DNA from: Spongilla lacustris
Taxonomy: Eukaryota > Porifera > Demospongiae > Spongillida > Spongillidae
DNA length: 64,000 nt
Assembly (NCBI GenBank): GCA_949361645.1
Contig: OX442416.1
Location: 13,067,540-13,131,539 of the forward strand
Direction: 5' to 3'
Shown here: positions 23,114-34,864 of the stretch, in pieces
How the letters are laid out: every line of letters starts with the position of its first letter
Position numbering within the stretch: the first letter of the stretch is position 1
Notes under the pieces: generated by a model
Databases searched by the model: none
What the model saw: only the letters and a program-made list of their open reading frames with translations
What the model was told of the DNA's origin: nothing
Translations under genes and position numbers: made by a program

Positions 23114-24659
23114 CACTGTGCAAAAACTTTGTTATACGATAGCGTATTCTATAGCGTATATTTGAATATACACCTTAAATATACACACCAGCGTATAGAA
23201 CCATATACGCAGGTGCGTATATTCAAATATAACCGATCACGCGACATTTGTGGTTGCTTAGCAAACCGTTGAATTCACTTTGTGGCTACGTTTCGGTACC
23301 GTATACTAAGTGCTTCATATTCCGTATATTATCCTCCTACCACACCCACCCTCGTTCCCGATCCAGTTTAGTCAATTTAAAATTTTAATCATTTTGCACA
23401 TGTACAACAAAACAACAAACTAACAGTCCGAGGCGGCAATCTGCATATATTCGATCCAAGGCACCTGTACAGAATACGAACAATAAATTCAGATCGTAAA
23501 AAATATATTTCACTCACCACATATCATATCCTCGTTCTGTTTAAAAGCAACAGATACATTATCGGGTAAGTGATATGCTTACCTTTCTTGTCTCCTATCT
23601 CCGATGTTTGACTTAAAACAATGGAACAGTGCGGGTTAACACTTACCGTACCGTCCGGTCGGAGTCTGCAAGTTAAAAAAAAACCTTAGCAAAACACAAC
23701 AAATGAATAGGCCTATACCTTTTTTAATCGCGCTCCATTGTGCCTGTTGTTCTATCATTTCGGTTGTTCAACCGAACGGGAACACTTAGGACACTTGCCA
23801 ACCTAGTGCAAATAGAGAAAGGTGAATTCATTCTTTAGCAACTGCAACACATAATACCGGTAACTTGTACACTCTGGAAAGACGAACTATTGCCATTTAA
23901 CGATCAAAACCCTGATCTCAGCGCGATTCTTACAGTCCTTCTGTCTGTTCATACCAAAAGCAACACGACCATGAATAGCCCGCCTAAAATCTACAAATCA
24001 CATGCACGGTTAGTTAACCACATTTCTAATTGGAGCACTTTTGTATCGTACTACACAAACATTTGTACAGGGATCCAATAGAGGTCTACTGTGTAGGCAT
24101 TCTACAGCTTCCATTGTAGCATTTACTGGGATCCGATGTGATCATGACCAAACTCAACTGGCGAGTTAGAATAGGCCATAGCCATGCACCATGGGCCCGG
24201 CCTACCGCTCACAAAATTTACCGCCGTATATACGGGTACACCAAGCAGAACATACATGTATATAGCTAACCTTTGACGTCCAGCAGCATTAATAGAAGCA
24301 AAGTAGCACTCCTTCCCAGACTTCGATGCCTACACACCTTCCTACCTCACGTGGGTCCGGGTACGGGTCTGACCACTCATGAATTAATTCTGTGGTATAC
24401 TTATGTAAACAGTGGGATTTTATGGAATGAAATATACGCAGTAGTATAACTCACTACAGTATATTCAAGTATACTCTTAAGAATACACTATCGTATATTT
24501 TGAAGGTGTGCTTATATAAACGGTGACGTATTTGACACTTGCGTATTCTCAAATATACGCGGTCGTAAACTTCAAATATACTACACAGGTTATATTTTGC
24601 GCATTCCTCAAATATACGCATAAATATACACTATCGTATAACAAACTTTTTGCACAGTG
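23114..24659. mobile_element. CACTA-like (EnSpm) non-autonomous element with GAT target duplication
   Basis: Termini are inverted: CACTGTGCAAAAACTTTG on the left and CAAACTTTTTGCACAGTG on the right, extending through gttatacgata with one mismatch. The flanks are GAT at 23111-23113 and 24660-24662. A CACTR-type end with a 3-bp duplication is characteristic of the CACTA/EnSpm superfamily. Subterminal regions at both ends (about 23140-23240 and 24420-24640) carry many copies, in both orientations, of a gcgtat-ttgaatatac word, as expected for transposase-binding arrays. No transposase ORF is present, so mobilisation would need help in trans. Confidence 0.85.
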
Positions 24660-24662
24660 GAT

Positions 24663-24956
24663 AAGTGAACTGAATACACGAATCTGCTTGTATATACATG
24701 TAATGTACATAGTGTGGTGTGATGTTTAGTATACTTGTCAGCTTTGCATTAACAATTGTACAAGCAGTTAGATTTAAATCAGTTAGTACCATAATTCTAA
24801 TCACTCAGTACATATAATAGTTACATGTGTTCTATTGGGCAGAATAACCTTCCTTCTTATCATGCATGACCAATGGTAAGTGCATCCCTATGTATGATAT
24901 CAGCAAGACTATGTATTTTAAAGTTTTGGTTAAGGCTGCACACTTAATTATATCTC
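24663..24956. other. Spacer between CACTA-like and foldback elements
   Basis: AT-rich DNA, no feature recognised. Confidence 0.4.
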
Positions 24957-27167
24957 TATACAGGGTGTCCACGAATGAACGCAACGCTTTTGATTGTGAA
25001 TAACTTTTGATAGGATGGAGCAAAAAATCTGGTATTTTGACACAAAGTTGGTCGGTTTCCTCAAATTTTTTTCAATTAATTTAATTAATACATTATTAAT
25101 AATGCTAATTAATTTTAATAAGCACAACAAATTAACTCATTTATAAGTTCGTCTGTGTTCAGGTATCGGTTGTGAAGCTTCGATCAAAATATTGGATTTT
25201 TTCCACCTACTAAACTGAAACTACGATCCACTGCCTATTTTTCTTCGCATACGCATGCGCACAAGACCTCGTCCTAAGACTTAATCTCGTGATTAAATCG
25301 CTGTTATAGTCACGTGATAATACGGAGACCTGATGCCCCACCTTTTAGTGGATGTCACATCACGTGATACAATTCGAAGGTGGATGCAACTCCGTATGCC
25401 CCACCCCTACGTGGGTGTTGCGAGTCCTCTTTTAATTAGCCTTCCTCTATCCATGTTTACAAGCATCGAATGTGGTGCGCCTCAATTAGCACAATCGCAC
25501 AGAGAGGCAATGAACGGTGTGGTACGTACGGATTGATATGCGGTGCCATTCTGTGAGTTAGTGAATCTGAGACGCACACACGCGGGTTAGTAGACACGCA
25601 AGAATGAAATGTAAGAATTGATCACATACCTTCCAGCTCTCTCAGAGCTAATAATAGCCTATACCAGCATCTCAAGCAGCACGCAGTAACTTGTGCGCAG
25701 ACCTGATTTTGTCTCATAGCTAGGCTACATGTATATCGTTGTGTCTACGGCTTAAAGAATACTTTTGTGTCATGTGAGTGCCATTTATGGAAGCCTCGTA
25801 CCATCCATATGTGAAGGGTCAGTGAGCATTCAAGCCTCCATCTAAGGGTATGCTTTCATTTAAATTGTAACGTTGTGTGTTATTCCTTCAGTAAAAAATA
25901 ACGGAATAGATATGGGGAAAGTTCCAGTTTTAAAAAAAGACCTGTGTGCTTTGCAATCATGATGTGAGCTACCCTTAATTATTGCTGGTTTTAGATGATA
26001 GTGTGCATAAATTCTGTTACTTAGGGTCAATTTATTTTAAAGCACCAACAAATGTTACAAACCTCCAGCAAGGTTTTAGATGATTTGTTTAAAGAGAAGC
26101 TGTGCTTTACTTTCAATGCTCCCTTGTTTGACGCTCGTGTATGGATGATATCATGGAATGTGTGATATCTGTTACTTTATGCTTGACAGCCTAATATTGC
26201 AACCTACCAGTTAGGATTGGGGAAAGATGAATCATGTAGGGACAGACTGTAGTATTTAAGTGAGTCGTGTTTTTATGTTAGGGGCCGATGCTTTCATTTT
26301 AGAGTATCATCTTATGTATCAAGATGACTTCATGGAAAGAGTACTAGTGCCATTTAAAGATAGGGTGTGCTTTAATTTCAGTGCATAACACATGGGTAGG
26401 CTCTCGTATTTAGGAAATGCCTATAGATCTAGTTGTGATTTGAAGAATTGCTCTAGTATCAACTTCCATCGTGATGTGGGTGGCTAGTTCCAGATCATGT
26501 TGTTCTTAAATTATGCTTTAACAGACTCCTTTGTTATGTCACAGTGTTTTAAAGCATTGAATAATGTTTACAGCTTCCAGCAAGGTTTAAAATGTTTGGG
26601 AAGATAGCTGTGTCTTAAGACAACAATTACATGCATCATGCTGTGATCCTAGCTCTTAGCTACATGTAGTTCTCAGATGTTGCTATAATGAAATGGACTT
26701 TAGGAGATCCCTGTTGTGATGTTGCAAGCCTCCTGCTAGGTTTTAGATGGTTGGATATAAGTGTGGTGCATGTCCTTACATCAATAATATTGTGAGACTT
26801 TTAGCTACTCAGTACTGCGTCACCAAGTCAATGTAAAGTACTCTCTGCTTTAAGAGACTCAGGTGTTACATGTGTATGTGTGCTTAGAAAAGCTCTGTGT
26901 TCTTGAAAATGTATGTTAAAGCTACAAATTACATATGTAGGAACTGTAGAGTATTGGCTGTTTTAAGAAAGAGATGTTGTGAGCAATTTAGCTAATTTCA
27001 AGTTCCCTGGACATTGTGCATGCATGTTATCTGAGGGTATGCTTTAATTTCATACCATCTAGTTACGTGTTTGCACACAAAAGGGTTGAGCATACTGTTA
27101 AAGTATGCACTTGAAAAACTTCTGGCTTAATGAGGTGTGCTTTTATTCAAATGTTGTGAGCTTCATG

Positions 27168-27225
<58 letters not shown>

Positions 27226-28830
27226 ATGTGTGCATGTGTGTGCATGTGTGTGCATGTGTGTGCATGTGTGTGTGTGTGTGTGTGTCATGTAGCTAGTTCA
27301 ATATCATAATGTTTGTTATTGCATATGCTTTAAGGCCCTCTTATTTTAAGTGACTCATGTCTTTATGTCATGATGTGCTTATCAACTCAATTGTGTCAAA
27401 CTTTCAGCTAGATTTTAAAATGCCATTTTATAAGAGAAGGAATGCATCATGTAGCAAGTTCGCATTTCATAGTTGGGGTAGATTCTCTTATTTTGTTATG
27501 TGAGCTTTCAATCCCTGACGAGTAAAGTAATATTTGCACAAAACGATTGTGCATGCTGCTGTGGTATGAAAACTGCTGTGTTAAATGAGGGTGTGCTTTC
27601 ATTGAAAATGTAAAGTTTTGAGCTTCAAGCTGTGTGTTGCTGTACATGTAAGTTTTAGCTAGATGGATGGAGAAGGTTGCTTCCATATCATAGTGTGGGC
27701 TGTTCTTTATATCAAGCTGCTTAAAAAAATTCCTGTTGTAATGTTAGGGAATTTACTTTCATTTTTAAGCATGGCAAATAGTATAAGTCTCCAGCAAGAT
27801 TTTAGATCATTTATTTTAAGAGAAGGTACTCTTTATTTTCAATTCCCACCCCAGATCCTTTTTTGGTGCTTATGAATGGATGGGCTCTCTTCTTCTTAAA
27901 TGCACGACTCAGACGAGCCTTGTTGTGATATGAAGGAGTGTTTTCATTATAAAATAAAAAGTAGATAATGTTACAAGCCAGCATTTAGGTTCACAATGCT
28001 TGGATTTAAGAGCGGTGCATGACTAGCCCGTTAGCTACTTCCAGGTTATGGTGGGCATCATATTTTTATGTGCTTTCATTTCATGGCATTGAGTGATGTA
28101 ATATGTTGCATAAGGTAAATGGGCATGTTGTTAAAATATTTGTTTAAGGGTAATATGTAATATTTCTTTTTAAAAGAGAAGCCTAGGTTTTACATGGTTG
28201 TGAAGAAAACAGGTGTGCTTTGCATGATGATGTTATAGCCTCTTAGCTAGCTCCCAGATCACAATTTGTGCTTTTGTTTATGTTGAGAGTATGCTCTTTT
28301 ATTTAGACATTCACGTTGTACATGTATGTTAGGGAGTGCTTTCATTTCAGAGTATATGTGTTGAGCCTCTAGCTAGGTGTTAGATGATTTGGAATACTGC
28401 TGTGTTAAGAGGAGTGCTTTAGTTTGAATGCATCATGTTGCAATCCAATATCCCAGTCTGTTGCTTATGTATGAGTATTTATCTTATTTAAGTAGCATCC
28501 AGTTATGCAATGTTTCCCAAGGCGATATGCTGTTGAAGTACAATGTATGTGCTAAGAAAATCCCTGTGTTAAATAAGGGTGTGCTATTTATTGTAATATT
28601 GTGAGCTTCTAGCTTTAATTTGTGATTCCTTTTAAAAAATTACATGTAAATAGTAGTCTTTGCTTAAATTTATATCTTTATGTTTTAGATGAGTGGGAAG
28701 TGCCATTTTAAGAGAGGGCGTGCTTTGATTCATCACGATGCCTACATGTATGTATGGGTAGACAATCTCTTCTTTAAGAGACTCCTGTTTTCAAGCATCA
28801 CATTTTCGGATGATTAGATGCATCATGTTG
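24957..28830 (+). repeat. Left arm of giant foldback, well-paired part
   Basis: From about 25.85 kb inward the arm is a series of units sharing gtgctttcatttca, gcctctagctag, ttttagatgatt, ttaagagag and gtgcttagaaaacctctgtg. Successive copies of the last landmark lie near 26885, 27105, 27565, 28550, 28940, 29250 and 29640, giving a period of about 0.3-0.5 kb. Short frames in it are unrelated to each other, arguing against coding. Confidence 0.8.
27167..27283. repeat. (GT)n microsatellite in the left foldback arm
   Basis: A GT tract with regular tgca interruptions. It is mirrored by a (CA)n tract at 33260-33352 in the other arm at the corresponding place. Confidence 0.97.
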
Positions 28831-30800
28831 TGAGGTACCTAGCTGGTTTCCAGATTATGTACATAAATGGCTGCTTTGCTTTAAGAGACACTTGTGTGCA
28901 TTCATTTCAAAGCTATCTGTAATAAAATTTTGAACTATGTGCTTAGAAAACCTCTGCATTAAATGACGGAGTGATAATTTGGAAGAATGCTGTTTTAAGA
29001 CAGCAGCTGCTTTAATGCATCCTGTTTTAGCCCCTAAGCTATTTACAGATATGATTAAGCTGGGGTTTAAGGTTTTATGTGATATGCATGTTGCGTGTTC
29101 CAGTTTTCATAGTGAGGCTATGTGTGCAGGGGTAAATTCTCTGTTTTTTTTTTTTTTTTTTTTGGTTTTTTGTTATGTGAATATGTGCTTTCAATACAGA
29201 CAGTAATTTAATCCTGTACTAATTGAGCAATTTACACATGCTGTTAAAGTTTGTGCTTGGAAGAGCTCTGTATTAAGTTAGCCGAGCTTTCATGATACAA
29301 ATGCTCTAAGCTTAACTTAGAGCTGTGTCACTTTTGTGTGTTATTCCTTTAAAAGTAAGGTTAGGGGTATTCTCTGCTTAAAAATACAGGCTACAGTTTT
29401 AAGAGAGGTGTACTTTGCATCATAATGTGTTAGTTTCCAGATCACAACTTGTGCTGTTGGTTATGTATGGTCAGGCTCTCGTCTCATGGAGACACGTGTT
29501 GTGTGCTTTCATTTTTAAGTATCAACTATGTTGCAAGCCGCATAGATTTCCAAGGCATGGATTTAAGAGTGGTTAGTTTTAAGGTCATAGTGTCAGTGCT
29601 CAAGTATGGGTAGACCAGCTCACAACTTTAATAGATTCCTGTCGTTATGTTGCATAGAAAATGTCTGTGTTAAATGAGGCTGGTTGTACTAGCTTTCAAC
29701 ATGTATGAACTGTCACAACATTCATCTTCAATGAAAGCACACCCTTATTTTTTAAAAGTATAGTTTGTTTTTTTTAAGTACGAATGCACAGTCATCTTGT
29801 GTGACATTACACTACAACCTGGGACATCATCATACAGGCACATTCCACTACATGTACATTTAAAAAAAATCTACATGTACATGTATTTGAAGTGCATATG
29901 GGAACATGGAAGACATACACTGTAGTGAGTACCTTGCTGAGTAAAACAGATGGTGAACTTATATCAGTAACATCTCTCACTTTAAGAAACAATGTAAATT
30001 AAATTCATACAAAACCTCATGCATGTCCTTTGCTATGAATTTAATTAGGCCCCAACATCCAAAATGTAGAACTACATGTATTTTGATAACCTTGATTCAA
30101 CAAAATCCATAATGGTAGCTCACTAAAAGGACATAAACTCCATTGTAATGACTGTTTTTGAAGACTCTCCATACATGTACCTCACAACAGCATGCAAAAT
30201 AATCTTTTATAAAATAAAGCACTATCTCACTTAACAACAAAGCAGAGCAAACATGAGCTTCAGTCATCAGCCTTTCAAACTGGGGGCTAGCTGGAGACAT
30301 TTAACATAAAATGTATATACTAGTAGTGCTTTGAAATGAAAAAAAAAGCACCCTCACATTCAAATAAGAGTCCTTTTGTGCAGAGACTTTTCAAGAAAAA
30401 AAAAAAACACTTGCTTTTCCTTTTTATTTTTGGCAAGGTATGTTTCTTGTCAGAGAATGCTTAGGACTGCTTATTGAAATGGCGGCAGGGATAGTTGACC
30501 AATAGAATGCATGCAGCATTTGGAGACCAATTAGATTATACAAAAATAGTATAAAATTCCTCAGTTTACATGTATGTGCACATGTACTGTGAAGAATGCC
30601 TCGAGCAGCAAGAGCCCATAGGCTGACAGTAAAGCAAAGAGCAGGTTCTACAATGAGAGTGGGAAACATGCCTACCTCACAGTAAGCAGGTTCAGGAGGA
30701 ACTACCCAGCCTGAAAATTTTGCCAAAGCACTGTGCTTAGGTTGGTATTTAAATTTGATATGGGACCATGGAAGACATGATCTTAATCATCCTAAATAAT
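28831..30800. other. Poorly paired centre of the giant foldback
   Basis: Left-arm style units continue to about 29.70 kb. The orientation of the gtgctttcatt word then flips (aatgaaagcacacccttatt at about 29731), marking the symmetry point. 29.8-30.8 kb is mostly different sequence with a few arm-like words. No gene was recognised. Confidence 0.55.
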
Positions 30801-33265
30801 ATTAGTGGATGCTTTGAAATGACACTCCCTCACAAAACAGGAGTCTCTTAAAGAAGAGAGTGTCTACCCATACATACATGTAGGCAACGTGATGAATCAA
30901 AGCAAGCCCTCTCTTTAAATGGCACGTTTCCCACTCATCTAAAACATACAGATATAAATTTAAGCAGAGACTACTATTTAATTTTAAATGAATCACACAA
31001 AGCTAGAAGCTCATAATATTACAATAAAAAGCACACCCTTATTTAACACGGGGATTTTCTTAGCACAAAATTCAACGGCATGTACACCAATCACCTTGGA
31101 AAAAATTGCATCACTGGAGCACAACCTCTCATGGAGTTGGAGAGCTTCACGATGCATCCAAATTAAGCACTCCTCTTAACATACACATGTACATGTAGCA
31201 GCCTTCCATATCATCTAACACCTAGCTAGAGGCTCGACACATTAGCTTATACTCTGAAATGAAAGCACACCCTTGAGTGTCTTAAATAAAAGAGCATACC
31301 CTCAACATAAACAACAGCACAAATTGTGATTTGGACTTCTCTTTTAAAAAGAAACTCACAATATTACATATTACCTTAAACACATTTACCTTGTGCAACG
31401 TATTACATCACTCAATGCAATGAAATGAAAGCACATAAAAGTATGATGCCCACCATAACCTGGGATCTAGCTAATGGGCTTGTAACATGAAACAATGTCA
31501 TGCACCGCTCTTAAATCCAAGCATTGTGAACCTAACTGCTGGCTTGTAACATTATCTACTTTTTATTTTGTAATGAAAACACTCCTTCATATCACAACAA
31601 GGCTCGTCTGAGTCGTGCATTTAAGAAGAAGAGAGCCCATCCATTCATAAGCACCAAAAAAGGATCTGGGGTGGGAATTGAAAATAAAGCACACCTTCTC
31701 TTAAAACAAATGATCTAAAACCTTGCTGGAGGCTTATACCATTTGCCAGTGCTTAAAAATGAACGTAAACCCTAACATAGCAACAGGAATTTTTTTAAGC
31801 TGCTTGATATTAACAACAGCACACACTATGACCTGGAATTAGCATAGTTTAAAACTGTAACCTTCCCCATAATATAAAACCTACAAGTGTATTTTTAAGC
31901 ATGCAGAGACTACCTCTAACCTTACTTTTAAAGGAAAAACACTCACAGCTAAATGCTCACAACATTACATTTTCAATAAAAGCTCACCCTCATTTAACAC
32001 AAGTTTTCATACCTCCACAGCATGGACAATCACTTTGTGCAATGATTTCTTTACTGGATACATAATGATATTGAAAGTACACCCTCACATAACAATAAAG
32101 CTACCCACATGTTGGTCTGGACACCTGTGACCTGGGAAGCATGATGCATGCCCTCTCCTAAAGGTGCAGTGCAGTGTCTTCCTATGAAAATGCAGCTGAA
32201 GGGCACACAATGGCATAACAGAAAACATGAGACACTTAAAACAAGAGAGCCTTAAAGCAGAGTCCATCCATACGCAACGTAGATATGGAACAAACTACAA
32301 GGCTCAGATGCAACCACAACTCTATGAAAACAGCAGTCTTCACAATCATCTGAAACTAAGCTGGAGGTTTGCAAGGTTCCAAACATGAATCAAAACTTCA
32401 AGTCACAACAAGAGAAGTATTTTAAAGTAGAAATATACAATAACTATAAAACCATAACACACGCAGCCACAAAATTTCAACATAAGCTCAACACAGACGT
32501 TTTCCAACCACCACGCACAATTAGTTTGCATAACTGGATGGTTAAAAAAAAAAAACCTTGCTGGAAGCTTGTAACATTTGTCAGTGCTTTAGACCAAATA
32601 ATTTGTTTTAAAAGCAGATCAATTACACAAGCAACAGCTTAAACTATCATCTGGAACTAGCAATAAGGCTCACATCTTGATGCAAAGTAGATCTTTTTAT
32701 AAATAGTAATCTTCCAACTCATCTAAAACCTACCGGTGTTCTAACCTTATTTTACAAATAACACACACCTAGAAGTGCACAACTTTACGTTGTAAAGTAC
32801 ACCCACATTTAACACTGTGGTTTTCATACCTCAGCTACATGTACAATCATTCTGTGCAAAGATTACTTTACTGGACCGGTATTGAAAGCTCACATAACAA
32901 AACAAGAGAACTATGACATGGGAACTTGCTACATGATGCATTCCTTCTCATTAAAAATGGCAGTTTTCCTATGAAAATCTAGGTGAAGGTTTGAAACCAT
33001 TGAGCTGATAGGCACACCATGACATGAAGATGTGAGTCAATTTAAATAATAGGGCCTAGCATATACAACAACAACCATTATAATCTTGAACTAGCTACAT
33101 GGCTCAATCACAACCTGATCATGATGCAACCACACATCTATGAAAAATACACATCTGAAACCTAGCTAGAGGCTTGTAACCAAAAATGAACTCACAACCT
33201 CCCACAACAACAGTCCTGAGGCTTTTAAAACAGACTCTACCATCAATAACATATACACGCAAACG

Positions 33266-33299
<34 letters not shown>

Positions 33300-33303
33300 C
33301 ACA

Positions 33304-33353
<50 letters not shown>

Positions 33354-34741
33354 ATGAAGCTCACAACATTTGAATAAAAGCACACCCTCATTTAGCCAGA
33401 AGTTTTTCAAGTGCATACTTTAACAGCATGCTCAAACCTTGTGTGTGCAAACACATAACTGGATGGTATGAAATTAAAGCATACCCTCAGATACTTAGTG
33501 CTCGCATGCATGCACAATGTCCAGGGAACTTGAAATTAGCTAAATTGCTCACAACATCTCTTTCTTAAAACAGCCAATACTCTACAGTTCCTACATGTGT
33601 AATTTGTAGCCTTAACATACATTTTCAAGAACACAGAGCTTTTCTAAGCACACATACACATGTAACACCTGTCTCTTAAAGCAGAGAGTACTCTACATTG
33701 ACTTGGTGACGCAGTACTGAGTAGCTAAAAGTCTCACAATATTATTGATGTAAGGACATGCACCACACTTATATCCAACCATCTAAAACCTAGCAGGAGG
33801 CTTGCAACATCACAACAGGGATCTCCTAAAGTCCATTTTATTATAGCAACATCTGAGAACTACATGTAGCTAAGAGCTAGGATCACAACATGATGCATGT
33901 AATTGTTGTCTTAAGACACAGCTATCTTCCCAAACATTTTAAACCTTGCTGGAAGCTGTAAACATTATTCAATGCTTTAAAACACTGTGACATAACAAAG
34001 GAGTCTGTTAAAGCATAATTTAAGAACAACATGATCTGGAACTAGCCACCCACATCACGATGGAAGTTGATACTAGAGCAATTCTTCAAATCACAACTAG
34101 ATCTATAGGCATTTCCTAAATACGAGAGCCTACCCATGTGTTATGCACTGAAATTAAAGCACACCCTATCTTCAAATGGCACTAGTACTCTTTCCATGAA
34201 ATCATCTTGACACATAAGCTGATACTCTAAAACGAAAGCATCGGCCCCTAACATAAAAACACGACTCACTTAAATACTACAGTCTGTCCCTACATGATTC
34301 ATCTTTCCCCAATCCTAACTGGTAGGTTGCAATATTAGGCTTTCAAGCATAAAGTAACAGCTATCCATGAGCAAAGGTTAAAAACATTATGATATGGAAA
34401 TAGCTACAACTTGATGCAAGCACACAGGTTTGTTATTTAAAACGAGGTATCTATCTATGAGACTCAAAATTTATGCATTGAAATTAAAGCACACCCTATC
34501 TTTAAATGGCACACTTTCCATGATATCATCCAAACACGAGCTTAAAAAAATGGAGCATTGAAAGTAAAGCACAGCTTCTCTTTAAACAAATCATCTAAAA
34601 CCTGCTGGAGGTTTGCAACATCTGTCAGTGCTTTAAAATAAATTCACCCTAAGTAACAGAATTTGTGCACACTATCATCTAAAACCAGCAATAATTAAGG
34701 GTAGCTCACATCATGATTGCAAAGCACACAGGTCTTTCATT

Positions 34742-34795
<54 letters not shown>

Positions 34796-34803
34796 CTTTC
34801 ATT

Positions 34804-34864
<61 letters not shown>

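Noticed and set aside
25333..25536. 67-codon frame conserved in both foldback arms (partner near 36426-36620)
   Set aside because: It is shared simply because the arms are inverted copies. No domain, and the surrounding arm sequence is equally conserved.
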